A stretch of DNA of 64,000 bases, taken from assembly GCA_026261815.1 (NCBI GenBank), contig JAMPIT010000493.1:8449501-8513500 (forward strand), read 5' to 3'. Each line of letters starts with the position of its first letter. Position 1 is the stretch's first letter. The stretch comes from Monarcha castaneiventris obscurior. Taxonomy: Eukaryota; Chordata; Aves; Passeriformes; Monarchidae. The notes beneath the pieces were generated by a model, which saw only the letters and a list, made by a program, of their open reading frames with translations, ran no database searches and was not told the DNA's origin. A program made the position numbers and the translations under genes. Shown piece by piece: positions 23,986-37,300 of the stretch.

Positions 23986-24230
23986 GAATCACAGAATCAA
24001 GTCCAGCTCCTGGCCCTGCACAGACACCCCAACAATGCCACCCTGTGCATCCCTGGCAGCGCTGTCCAAAGGCTCCTGGAGCTCTGGCAGCCTCGGGGCC
24101 GTGCCCATTCCCTCGGGAGCCTGTTCAGGGCCAGAGCATCCTCTGGGAGAAGAACCTTTTCCTAATATCCAACCTAAACCTCCCCTGGCACAGCTCCAGC
24201 CGTCCTCTGGTTCCTGTCCCCGGTCACGGG
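23986..24230 (-). repeat. CR1 copy of another subfamily next to the CEP112 island
   Basis: Reads ATCACAGAATCAAGTCCAGC, then GAACCTTTTCCTAATATCCA, ending GTCCCCGGTCAC. These are typical of a CR1 group distinct from the copy before it. It ends about 110 bp before the CpG island. Confidence 0.85.
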
Positions 24231-24339
24231 AGGGCAGAGCCCAGCGCCTCTCAGAGCTGTGACTGCGTTTCCGCGGTGCCACAGCAGCACCTTCCTCGCA
24301 CTCGCTCAGCCCCAAGAGCTTTTCCCGTTCCTGGGCACG

Positions 24340-24720
24340 AACAACTCCCCACCCACCCCCGCTGCCAGCGCTGCGGGCCGTGCTCGGGGGCTCCATCCCG
24401 CCGGCCTGAGGCCGGGCCGGCCCCGGTCACCGCGGAAACGGAAACGCGCGGGGCCTGGGGCCGCCGGGAGCGGGGCCGGTTTGAACGTTCGGCCGCCGCC
24501 GCCGCCTTCCCCCGCCGTGGCCGCGACCCGGAGCCCCCCGAGGTAACGGGGCAGGGCCCGCGGGGCCCGGCCGGGGCAGGGAGGGCTGCAGGGGACACTG
24601 CTGTGCGCTCCGGGCCGGGGGCACGGCCGGGGGCCGGGGCTGGCCGCAGGGAAGGGCCCTGGGGCGGGCCCGGGCTGTGCGGCTCCGCTGCCCGAGGAAC
24701 GTGTTCGCTGCTGGCATGGC
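24340..24720. promoter_or_regulatory. CEP112: CpG island promoter of CEP112
   Basis: Strongly GC- and CpG-rich, unlike everything around it, with GCC trinucleotide runs (24491-24506), GC boxes (GGGGCGGGCC near 24661) and a GAAACGGAAA element at 24435-24444. It ends just after the donor of the non-coding first exon. Such islands usually drive housekeeping genes from dispersed starts. Confidence 0.8.
24450..24542 (+). other. CEP112: CEP112 exon 1, 5' UTR (5' end approximate)
   Basis: A donor GAG|GTAACG closes a GC-rich segment within the CpG island. The next acceptor (TTTTGCAG, 25217) leads to the start codon. The left boundary is a guess. No in-frame stop separates this exon from the ATG. Confidence 0.55.
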
Positions 24721-25217
24721 CAAGGAAAGGTCCCGCTCGGCTGGGAAATGAACGGCAGGGGAGCGAAGAGCGCTGCTTTTTGCGATGCTGCCTCCTTAAA
24801 AACAGTCCTGACAGCATTTTTTCTTCTGTTACTTTCAGATGTAGCTCTTCTTGCTGTTTCCCCTCCCTTTTCCCCCTTCTTCTTTAAAAAAACCCCTCTA
24901 ATTCTAAAGAATACCAAGTTAGGAATGCAGCATCACACAAACGCCTTGAGGTATTCTATACGAATTGGGTGTAATGAATACATTTATTGCGTGGTTTGCT
25001 ATTCAGTTTCAAATCTAAACAAGCACGTTCTTGTAGATTACACTGAGTACCTGTTATTTACAAAGTATCTGTCTTAGTTTTGTGTTTATTTGAACATAAC
25101 ACATCTAGTTTCACTTCCTGTATTGTTCCAGGCACATCTTTGTGTGGCCTAAGATGAACTGAGACTGATGTAAAACAGTATTCGACCTTTTCTGCATCAA
25201 TGTCATTAATTTTGCAG

Positions 25218-25338
25218 GTTACTTTGTGTTCTTTCAAAATGAACAGTGAAGAGGAAATAAAGGAAAAACTGGATGCGGAATTAGACCGCTGTGTTGTGGC
25301 TATGAAGCCCTATGTCCTAAACCTGCAGCATAGTTCAG
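25218..25338 (+). CDS. CEP112: CEP112 exon 2 with start codon (ATG 25239)
   Basis: The acceptor ends at 25217 and 21 untranslated bases precede the ATG. Codes residues 1-33 plus one base: an acidic start, then VVAMKPYVLNL of the DUF4485 region. Donor TCAG|GTACAT. Confidence 0.93.
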
Positions 25339-28300
25339 GTACATATGGTAAAATGTGCATTTAAACACCAATAACAAAGTCCTAGGTAACTGATAATTAT
25401 TATGTGTAATTGGATCAGTTAATTTAACCAGACAATCTCTGACTTTACAAGGTACAGTTTTAATGGGGGGTTTGCACAGCTTCTAAAGTTGGATGTTTTA
25501 AGTCCCTACTGCAATTGTTTGACCTTATCTGTCTTGTTTTCATGATGTGAATGTGCTTTTGTATAAATGCATTAACATCTATCTTTAAAAACCTGGAAAC
25601 TGAAGGCTTCTAAAGGGCGTTGTTTTTGAGATAGCCCTTACAAAACTGCAATTAGTTATTAGCTATAAAGTTGTTAAAAGTTGGTCAGCAATGTGTAATA
25701 ATAGGAACATCAGTTAATAACTGATGTTGTATTAATCTATTTTTTACAACAAGCTGGTTATTAAAGGCACAAACTCAACAGATTAAGAGCTTTATGTATA
25801 AACATTTAACCAAATGAATGGTTTCATCGTCTAGTAGCTAGGCTTGTGTAAATAGAGATTTATTTTTTTAAGTGGATGAGGTTTTATTGTGTATTTAAAG
25901 TATTAATGCTCATGGAAGCTGTAAGTTGTAGTTAATGGCAGCTCTTGCCATTTCTTTTACTTGGTTCAGTCGTTTGGGTTTTTTTTTTGTTTCTTTTGCT
26001 TTAAAATTTAGGGTAGGAGGGAGAAACCTAAAAAATTCGTGACCAGTGATGGCTTCTGTTTTCTGAATGTGTTTATTTGCTCTGAAAATGTGTAGTGACC
26101 ATGTATATCTATATTTTCAGAAAGAAAAAGATGCTCACTGTGGATTAAAAAACTCTGCAGACCTTCAGGAACAGGCATAGGAATAGCTGGAAGGGAGAAT
26201 CGAAACTTGTATGCAAAACTGCTGCTCCACATGCTGCAGAGAGGAGTTCTGGATGGTCCCTTCACCCAAAAACCAGAAGAAGGAATGCTGAAACCTTTGC
26301 CTGCCTACATGGTGGGTGTCATTTCTTTATAAGACAAACTTGCTGAAATGCATCCTGAAATTGCTTTTCCATCTTTGATTTGGCACAAATGTGAAAAACA
26401 ATTCTGAATGGGTTGAGTGGAACTGCATGTGATAAATAAAGGCAGTTCTTGTAACTGATGTTGGGAAAACCTTTCAATGGGCAAAACTTGTTGAGACCTG
26501 TATCATCAAAATTCTGGTTAGAAGGCTTATAAAAATTAATGTTTTGAAGGAACAGAAAGGTAATCTGTTCCATTTCTTTGGAAAAATGTAATAAAAGGCC
26601 CTTTTATATTTTATTTTTTATATATTATTATATGAGGCTTTCTTTTGTCCTCATCAGTGGATAGTTCTTGTGAAAGGAAAGATGTACTTAAAGGTGGTGA
26701 CTTTAGTAGCCTGAGATGACTATAGAATTCACACAGACATTGTTAAAGTTGCAGTTTGTTTTCTGAAGAACTGAATATGCTGTGTCAACCCTTGGCATAA
26801 GCTTCAGTGAGATAACAGTGCCAATTTTTGCTAAAATTACCCATCCTGTAAGAAGTGAAGTATTGGAAAATATTTACTCTGTTGCCATGAATTCCCGTGG
26901 GTTGGGAAGGTGGCATTTGCACAGCTCACTGACTTCACTGGAAAAGGAATGTTCATACTGCAGATACTCCTGCGAGAAATGACAGTAAGGGTGTAAAGAA
27001 TGTGTCTGTGTAAATATATTCCTGTGTTTATCTTCCATTTGTTCTCGTTATAGTCAGTTTATTTTGATGAACCAAGTTCACCAAGAGTTCGGAACAGTAG
27101 CTCTGACCGTGTCCCTGAGTGGGTGGTGGGAGAGCTGGGAAACCATGAAAGTAATCTATCTTCTGTGGAGGAATCATCTTCAGCAACACCACCTGCACAT
27201 GGGTAAGGTTCCTGTCCTTGCTTTAGTCAGTGTTTGATTTGTATTTAAAAGATGTTTGATTTGATAAGCTCTGGATGCCCCAGTGTGTATGAGTTTCTTG
27301 CACTCCCTCATGGACTCACTGTCAGTGTTTGTGCTTTATGTACAGAAAGTCTGGTAACAGCTTTGATGTAATGAGAACTTCTAGACTCCTCTGTCCTTAC
27401 TTTTCACAATTATGTCTCCTTCTCTGGCTCCTATGCATCTTCTTCCAGTTCCATCCCTCTAGCCTCTTCCCCTTCCTCTTGCTCTCCTCCTTTCATTTAC
27501 AGACCCTTAACGTGGAAAATCAAGGTCTACATTTGTAGTCTAAGGCCATGATGCTGAAAGCAGCTGTTTTATCAAATAGATTTTAATGGCTTTTTCTCCT
27601 ATAGATCAGAAATACAAACAAGCATACAGAATGTAGATTTAGAGGTTGTGCTGTGATTGTTGCTCAGAGGAAACAGAATAGTGGCTCCCAGCAGATAAGC
27701 AAGTTTTGCTGAGCAAGGTGTAGGTGTTTGATTTGCAGTAGCCAGTGAGCTTAAGCTGCATGCTTAGTTCCAATCAGATGAGAACAGAGCTGTTTACAGC
27801 AGGGAAAAAGGGGTGGAATGTGTCATGCTATTAAGGCTTGTTTTCCTGTTGGCTTAGAAAGATGTCCCTGCTGTATTGAAGGAGTGACAAGCTGGTCATT
27901 TGGACACTTGGAAAACTTCAGCTCTGGTCTGTCCTAATTTGTGGGACTCTTAGGTAAATTCTGGTTTAATCTACTGTTCTTAAGTATTCTGGATTTTCCT
28001 GCATAGTGCAACTTTGTACTGATTATCAAGATCTGTGTTCCTTTTTTTTCTTTATGTGGCTGCATTTCAGCCATGGATGGAATTTCCTCTTGTTTGCTCA
28101 TTTTGAAGTCTAGTTAATGTTTAACCTCTCTGAAATCCTTGGTGAAGGAAGCACTCTCAGACATAGAGTGAATATTATTCAAAGCTTATTCAGTAGGTGC
28201 TGTAAAAGAGGAAGTGAGTGTTTGCTCTTCTTCTGGTTTCGTTTCATGGCTTTAGAAATACATTTGCAAGTTTTGTTTCAGAAGTCCAATGCTTCTTTAA

Positions 28301-31300
28301 TGTCATCACTTACATTTTTCAGAAGTGGCCATCATTAGCTGCTCTCTTGGAGGCACACTGATGTTTATGCTGTTTATTATAATTTTTCAATCATGTTTTT
28401 AGTTTTTCAGCAGTGGTTTGGTAAGTGACAGAACACTTGCAAGTTAAATCACATTGATACTGAGTATCATGGAACTTTTCTGTGTCCATTAACTGTGTGT
28501 AATTCTAACAATCATTTTAAAATGCTCTTAGGTCTGATGTCTCTGTACCTCCTTTTCTTGAGGATTATGGGCTCTTCTGGTTGCTTGCACTCATGCTCTG
28601 ATAAGAACCTGTGGTTTTGACTTGTGGTTTAAGAACCAGAGGCAGAGAATGGAAAATTGCCAGCTGAGTTATGAGATTACTGCTTGGGGCTTGGTGAAAC
28701 AGAGAATTTTTGGGAAGAGCTGTCCAGATACCCTTAATTTTAAAAAAAAAAGATTTGACCTTAGGAAAACAAGGAATGCATAATGCTTTAAGAAATGTTT
28801 TTTGAGACCTTGAATAAATTTTTGTTGTTGTTGTGCTATGTTGGGCTATACCTGGCCTGGATCTGACCAGGTTGTGTCAGTCCCTGGGAGCAGCATCCTC
28901 AAGTTAAAGTGTCACTCTGGGTGTTAGAAGCAATAAAACAGTATCAGCACCACTCTCCCCCATTAGGCCCAATTCAGCACATTGGTATCTCTACAAGGCC
29001 ACATTTGTGGTATAAAAATACACCTAATCACTCCAAATTCCTGACTGTCAGTTGGGGTGGGATTTGCATATTCCTCCCTCTTCATCTGACTGGGGCTGGT
29101 CCCCACTTGAGGAAAGCTGAGGTACAGTTCCACTTATTCCCTTCCTTCTTTGCCATATTTCTTCTCTCTTTTGCTGCCTGGTTTATAGTAGAATATTGGG
29201 AATCTGATGTCTTTTCCCACTCAGTGTCTGAACCTAAGATTCAGCTTGGCCTGGCAAAGTTCCCACAGTCATTTTTGGTGTAGTGAAGCTTTATTTCACT
29301 TTTTCCTTTTTATCCTGTGGAAATGAAGCAATACCTACATTGGTGATCAGTGTGGTTCCCAAGGCTCTGGTGACTTCTCTGGAGACCTGGATTGCAAATT
29401 ATTCCATGCCAGGAGAAGCAAATAGATGTAATTGAATAATGTTACTGGTTTAAAGGAGTCTGGAATTAAAAATCAGCTGTACAGACACAGTTCTGCCAGT
29501 GGATGCTTGGACCAAGAGTGGGCTGTGTCTAAGGAAATCTAAATTTGTGCTGGAAAAGCTTTATAGTTCTGTAGATTACATAAACTAATCTTCACAGCAA
29601 TGAGAAACCAATTTTCCTGCAAGTTATGCAGAACAATACTGAAGGCAAATATTTCAGCTGTTGTGTTTTGTAGAAATACAAAATATTTACATACTTAATA
29701 CTTATTTAAATGTGACCACGTTAAAATATTGCCTATATCCAACATATAGATGCTGTTTTCCTTTGTATTTACAGTTTTGGATGAGCTATCAGTGCAGGTG
29801 AAAATGTAATATATTAAATATTTCTGGATGTGCAGTTTGTAGGGAGAGCCAGCAGATGGTGACCGAGTTCCACTGTATTTGTCTCTCTCTGAGTGTGCGT
29901 TGGGAAAACTGAATCCCTGGGCATGGAGTATTTGTAGTTGGATGAAAATTTTGCATTCCAGCCATGACTCAGTTCTTACAACATTTTCTCAGGGCAAAAT
30001 AGATAATGTCAGTGAGACATGTTTGAGTAACTACTTGATGTTCTTTATCTCAAGATTCTCTCCTTTCAAAGACCCAAACAAACAGAGAAGTTCTTTTCAT
30101 AGTGATTTTTATCTTGCAATACAGATAATTCTCTGTTGGACAATTTTGGCTTTCTTATATGAAGTTGTTTTTCTGCCTAAATAAAAAGTAGGTAGACAAG
30201 CTGGGGTGTGGATTAATAAATCCAACTAGCTGGGGCTGGAAAGGTGCAGCTTTATTTTGAAACGTGAGAGGGTTGGTTTGAGGAATGTTTAGACTGGTTT
30301 GAACAGAAACCTGGGCTTTCTGACCCCCTAGGAAATTCTACTTTATGTTTATATTATTAAAGGTTGGTGTGTAGTCGTGCTGTAGCAGGGGGAATCAGTG
30401 AGTTTCCCTTACTTTGTTCCTAGAAGGAATATTTACTAATCTCCTTTATTAGCAGCAAATTGCTTCCTCCTCCCATGCCAGCTCCCTGTTTGGGCTGAAG
30501 CAGGAGGTCACAGGGCTGATGTCAAAACTCTCATCGTCCTTCACTCACCTGCAGTGGGAGGAAAAAGAATTAATCTTGTGCTTTTTGGAGCCTGACTTGT
30601 ATTAGCAGGAGGCTTGAAAAGGGAGTGGACAGGTAGTACATACTTGGTACAAGCAAAATTGTGGTCCATCCCTAACAATCTTTTCAAATTCTGTTTGTAG
30701 AATCAAGTAAAGCAGCTTCCTTTTCAGTTCCTCTTCAAAATAGCAAATACAGAACTAAGAATACATCTAGCCTTCTGTCCTCCGTGTGGTTAATTTGAAA
30801 ATATTACAGGCAGCCTGGGTTGGGTTGTGTATTTGTTGGTATTCCTGAATCTCTGAATGATAAGGGCATGAATTCTGTTTTCTCTCATTTTTAGCAATTG
30901 GAACTTTATTGCATTGTTAGGTAACCTGAGTATTGTTCAGAAAGGAAATCTGATAAAAGGGCAGATTTACTCACAGGCAAAGATTTATCTCCCTTTAATT
31001 AAAGGTAATTTTGTGTCAGATGAAATCCTGGTAAGAAATGCAAGAGGCAGTCATTGTGTTATTATATTCCTTTTGATCTTTTTTACCTCTAAGACTTTGC
31101 TTATCTAAACTGTTTACTGCTTTATAATTGTTATTGTGCATCCATACACGTTGTTTATGTGGGATTTATTGGTGCTGGAAGGGAAGGTAGGCTCCCAGTT
31201 GTTGTATTTCTCTGTTCCCTGCTGTTCTGATGAAAGCTGGGCCCTGTGCTTTGTGAAAACTTTGTGTTTGCCTTCCTAGAAGTGACTGGTTTATATTGTA

Positions 31301-34300
31301 CATCCAACAGTTGTTGTTCTGTTCATAAACACTTCATTCATCTCGGTGTCTTCGGCATAGCAACCATCTCATTTGCTGCCAGATGGAAAGGAAGGGAGGT
31401 ATTTTAATGGTCTGATTGGACTTTAATATAATGTAGCCAGTCATAGGAAGGTGAAGGGACTAACAGAAGTTTTTAATTACCTTAATACCTGTGGATTTGA
31501 TAGTGGAGTATGTGCTGAAGGGTGTTTCACTACTGTTTTGGATCTTTTGCTGTATCAACCCATCTAATAAGTGCTTATAATTTTTATTTTATTTTGGTTT
31601 TTTTTGCTGTTCTGTGGCTGAGAAATGTCTGTGACCAGGTGCATCAGTGACAGTTCTCTTCACCTATTTGCTGATCTTAATTTCCCTTTGTTCAAGTGTT
31701 TTATTTACAAAAAAAAGCTTTTCCAGAAAATCCCTGTCCATCTCTGCTGGACAGAGCACTTGGTCATGCCGTGCTTGTGTCCTGTCTTGTGGGCTTTTCT
31801 TTACCATCCCCCTTAAATTCCACTTTAGTCCCTAAAACAGAAATGAAATGAAACTTAGACAATCTTTGTGACTTGTTCCTTTGATGTGTTCCTCTCCACC
31901 TTGGCCTTTCAAGCCACTGCCTTTGTATTGAGCTGTGTGTGTAGTTCTTGCCCTTGTCTTTGTGTGTTACAGGATCATTTACCTTGTTCTAACCTATTTT
32001 TTTGGTCTTAAAAGTCTCCCCTATGGTGCAACCACCCATCACCTTAATTCCTCTTTCTTCTCTGAGTCACTGGACTCCATCCATTGTTGTTTCATATGCT
32101 TAGCAATTCTGTTTCAAAAACATTCTCCTATATGAGCCCTCCCCTTAGCTTGGATTTATCCTAAAATCCTTAGGGAGATGTTGGGTGATGTAGTGAAAGA
32201 AAAGCAAAGAACACTTTTTAATGTACTGTCATGTAGGTGGTATTTCTAGTGGGTTTTATGGTGTGGGGTTTTTTGGTGGTGTTTTTTTAATGGAACACTT
32301 AAGGCTTTTGTTTGCCTTTAACAAGAAATCTTCCTCTTTTTTCTCCTTTTTTTTTTGATCTTTCCATCTTGACAGTTATTTTCTTGTGTATATTTTAGAC
32401 GATTCTATTCTGTGATTAACATCCTTTGTGTGCCACAAGTTGTTGAAAATGAATCCTTCTCTTTCTGCTTCCTCTTATCATTAATAACAGGGAAAGATTG
32501 AATGAGAAGCCATCAGTAATATCCCGTTGTCTGAGTTCTCCTCAGCGGACAGATGAAGATGACCTAGGCACGTCACTGTCTGTAAGATGCTTCTCCTTTT
32601 TGTCCTAAAGCTCTACTTTCCCCGAGTTGGTTTTATATATCCCTGTAAAGCTGTTATTTCCAGTTGTATAGGTCATGATCCCTGTGTGAAGGTGCAGACT
32701 TTTGGGAGGGAGCAATAGGGAGGATTAATGCTCATCGAAATCTGTCCTCTGCAGTGCAGGGAAAAGAATTTCTTGTAGGATGCTCTCAGTTCATCCTGAT
32801 GCTTGACCTCTGTTTAGTGTCGTGTGTTCAGTGTCTGCTGCACTGTTTTCCCTGGGCTTGGCAACGTGCCTGCGTTGACATCATCTTGTATTTTGCAATA
32901 ACAGATTAAAGAAAGCTGCATAGATGCCTCTGGCTCTGTTCAATGATGGTTGACCTCTGAAAGAGTGAATTTTGGACAGTTTGTTTCATCAGACTTTCCA
33001 CACTGAGCATTATGACTGATGAAAGGGCATTGAATGGGCTTTGTCTAAAACCCTTTTAGTCCAAAATATTCAATGATGTTGTTTATATAATTGCAAGCAT
33101 TTGCACTGCCAATTACTCCTGACAAATGTGTGATACCAAGAAATGTGCTGTTTACTCTCCAAAATGTGCTCTGTGGCCTTGCAGTGTCCTTCACCACACC
33201 TAGAACAACCCTCACCCCTCCACGAACACTGAATTTCCTGTTTGTTCCTCTAGCTCTGCCCACGCTTCTTTTTTTGATTCTATCGGAGGAATAGTTTGGA
33301 AAGATTGCAGCTGGGCACAGCTGAGGACATGAAGTGCAAATAGGATAAACTGGAAGCTCTCTTCTGGGGAAATTTGTGTTGTGCTGTGCATCTGGAATAG
33401 AGGATTAGCAGGGGGAGGGTTTATCAGGGCAAGTTACAGGTGCTCAGTGGGCAAAAATCAGTGTCTGTGCTCTGATTGCTGCGAATGTATTTTTGTGTGT
33501 GTTGATTGTATGTATACAAATGCAATTTAAATACAGAAATGCCATAATTAAAAATAGAACCACATGCTGGATTTACTAAATTTCTCCTTATTGGTTTCCT
33601 GTTTATTTTACTTCAGGAAATATTCCTTATGGAAGAGTTATTGTAAAATAAAGTATATTCTTCAGCTGAAACCTGGATTTGGGGCTTTAAAGTTTTGTAG
33701 GGGAGTTTTACTGCTTTGATTTGTTTATATTTAATTTTTGTTGTTGTTGCTGGCTCTGCCACAGCTTCCAGGGCAGTATTTGATAAATCATGGCACTTCA
33801 TTGTTCTTCAGCTCCAAAGACTGGATTCTCCTGTGATTACAGCTTTAAAGGGGCCTTTAAGTGAAATAATTCTCTCTTGCTTTGCCAGACAGTTTGATAA
33901 CGTTTGGCTGGCTGGAACAAACAATACCTTGTTCCATTGTCAGTGATGCACAGATGTTCTGGCATCATTCAGGCCCAGGTAGAGGAGCAGGGAGACTCTT
34001 AAGAAACATTAAGAGCTGCCTCAACCAAGTGTTGATGAACTGCAGCCCAGGCTCCAGTCACTGGATGCTTGTGACAAATGAGATTTAAAGGAGAGGTGCT
34101 GGCAGGCCCATACACAAACCTCACTTAATGAGACAAAGTAATTCAGGCTTCAGTGTTGTTTCTCTAAATACCTCAGCTCAGGGAAATGTTCAGTACCAGC
34201 TTTCCCATTAGATACATTAAATGCAGTTGGTAGTTACTGTTATCCCACAGGAAAACTCTTCTGCTGAAAGGTAATTCCTTGTTACTTCCTTGAGCAGCAG

Positions 34301-37300
34301 TAACCACAGCCCTGGCTGGATGCTGGAAATCAGGGAGGACCCTTGAGCTGGGCAGCAGCTGCTCTGTCCTCTGCTTTGTTAACCATCACTGCCTTGCATG
34401 GTTTCCTTTCCTTTTTAAATGTTTTTTTATTTGGAGGCTGATCAGGTGATCTCTGAATTCTGGGTTAGCCCCACAAAGGGTACTGTGGAGATGAATTGTT
34501 TCTAGAATGTTACCTGAAAATGGAGTATTCTGAGTTTTGTTTAGTAAATTCACCCTCTGTAGAGGGGACCATTGCTTTGGAAATGAATAAAGAAGAACAC
34601 TGAAGTGGAGAGCCAGGCTAATTTATCCTCTGAACTCCTTTCTCAGCCCAGTATCCTTCTGGAAACAGCTGTTTAGGTGAAAGCTCTCAGAGGTATTGCA
34701 GCACTATTAGGAAGTGCAGTGTAGGTATGGTCAAGCCAATGAGAAGTTTAATTTTAAATTATGTGTCTGCCAGCAATTCTGGTATTTTCTTTGACTTTCC
34801 TTGTGTTCCAGGATGATCATCACAAAAGAAACTTTTCATTGGATGATGATGACCTCGAAGCACGACTCAATAGTTGGAATCTTGGGGTAAAATAAACTGA
34901 GTATTTTACTTATTTATTGACTTGTAATGGGAACTCCTCAGTAATGTAGTCTGAGCTTAGCCAACAAAACTTCATGTGGCAATCAGTCTTTTAGAAATGA
35001 ATTGGTAAAGCTTGGAAAGTTTCTTCATGAGTGTATGAGAAGAGAACATCAAAATTTTAAGTAATAATAATCTTAACATATTTAATGTGGTTACTGAGAA
35101 ATCAGGCAAAATAATGGCTGCTGGTCAAAACCAAGTGTCTCACTCTGGTAGAAATTCAGATTATTTCTTGATGACTCTATAACATTATTTTTTATTTATA
35201 CTTGTATAAATGAAAGAAGAGTTTGGGTTTCTGTGTTTATTTTTTTTAACCAATACAGAATTTGCAAGCCATAAATACAACTCAACTTCTTTTGGTCAGT
35301 GTGCCTTCTTTTGAAAGTGTTCAGGAGGCTTTTCTGTGTGTTCACCTCTTTCTTTCCCTTTTAATAATTCAAATTTGTTACTCTTATAAGACTTTATTCC
35401 CTTGGTTGTATTTTCTGTGGTGTTATTCCACGATAGTTCTATGGTCACACTGAAGTGACCTCTTCTCTGTAGCTGTATTTTAATGTGTTTTTTCTATTGT
35501 GTTGTTTTGTCTTTTTTGTAACCCTTTCACTTGTAGCACCAAATCTTTAACCTATTTCATTGGGATTAATATCCTCATAGCAATTTCATTTTATTAATAT
35601 CACTTTGATTTTAACAGGGAGGTTTCTTCTTTCTTTTCTTTCTCATTTTGTGCTTATTCTCACAGGTTGAAAGCTCACAGAGTTGCAGCCAAAGTTAGGA
35701 GTTATGAGAGCGAGTTTAATGAAATAGTTCAGCCTTGTTTTTTGAAAAATAATCACATATTTTCATGTTGCCATTTTAATCAGCTGCCAAATGATCCTTA
35801 TTCTCCCTACACTATTGTCAGTCCAGAGGGATATGACAGCATTTAAAAATCTTGCCTATTACACTCCAGGTTTTTCATGGATGGCCAAGTTCTCTTCAGT
35901 ACAATCAGAAATGATAACAAAGAGTATTAAAGGTTTTGTGTCCTTCTTGGTGTTTCTCTTGCTTTTTCCAAGCTGAAGGTGGAGATGGGTGAAAACGTCA
36001 GCACTGTACAGGTGTCTGAAACTAATGTGCAAGCAGTCACTTGCAGATTTTGGATATTTGGGCTGTTTTTATACATTGGATTATATGAGCAGCTGTAATA
36101 CCTTGAGCTTTTAAAGCTGCTTTAAGGGGGAAAACTTGCTCATGGCCATTTTACAAATTATTCCAACTGATGCTGACAAAGAATCTCTTTATATCCAGCA
36201 TTTTTATATCAGTGTCGATCTGCCTGCCTGCTTATCTCTTATCTCTGTCATTTTATTTGTATTTTATTTCTTTTTCTAATTGAAATTCCAGTTTGCAATC
36301 ATGTCGTGTTGATAATGGCTGGTTATTAAACTGTGATGATCCTCTGCTGATACGGGAGCTCCCTTGGATAACAAATTGGCTACCGTGGCACATAAATCAG
36401 TTTTTCAAGTCTCCTCTCCAGGGATGGTAATTAAATAAGTCGCTCATGAGAGACTTTGATTGCCTGATAAGACTTGTTGGGAGTTACCTGACAAAGAGGA
36501 TTTGAGGTTGTAAAAGAGAGGTCTGTGAGGGGTTGCTGCTGAACAGCATTTCCCTGCTGTGGATCACGGCCTCCAGTGGCTTCTGAAAGGGTCAGGAAGT
36601 TTTAAGTGGAGTGTCATACTTAAAGAATATGTCATTACTGAAAATAAAAAAATCCCGCTCAATGATTGCAGCACCTTGGAATCTGTAAGATTTGAGTGTC
36701 AGATGTGGCTGCTGTTATTTGCAAGCATTTAAATTGCCATGGGAGCATCTTGCTGTCCTTTAATTGCTACAGCCAGCTGCAAACTGTTTGGGAAACTTAA
36801 TTTACAAGTGATCCCACCTCAGATACAGAAGACCCTTGACCCAAAAGAATACTTCAGTAGTGGGGGAAGATAGGAAAGGAGATACAGATTGGCTTTCACT
36901 TGGAGCTGCCTGGGGTGAAGAACAGTTGTCTTGAAAAGCTTTTCAAACTTTCCTTGGGTTTTTTTGGTTATACAAGAATTTTTCTCAGTAAAATCTGTGT
37001 AATTTTAGGAGGCTGTGATTATTTCAGGCAAGTATACATGGAGACCACGCTTTTATCCAATACCTTGCTAGGTACACAAAATGCTGAGACAACCCTGGTG
37101 TCTTCCAGCTGTGAGGTGCTACGGAGCCTTCACTGCTCCAGCTTGGGCTTGTCTGGATTGAAATGACCAGTTATAAACTGTTCATTTATTTTTGCTGTTA
37201 CCTTTCAGCCTTCTGCTTCTTTAATATATTCTAAATTTCCTCTTCTTCACAGCTCTTGTATTTTTAAGGTCACATACTGGATGTGTTTTCAGTTTTTGTG

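Noticed and set aside
24045..24917. 280-codon + ORF and 188-203 codon - ORFs
   Set aside because: They cover a CR1 copy and the CpG island; Ala/Arg/Gly/Pro-rich content reflects GC richness. Only the part in exon 1 is noted, as a possible N-terminal extension.
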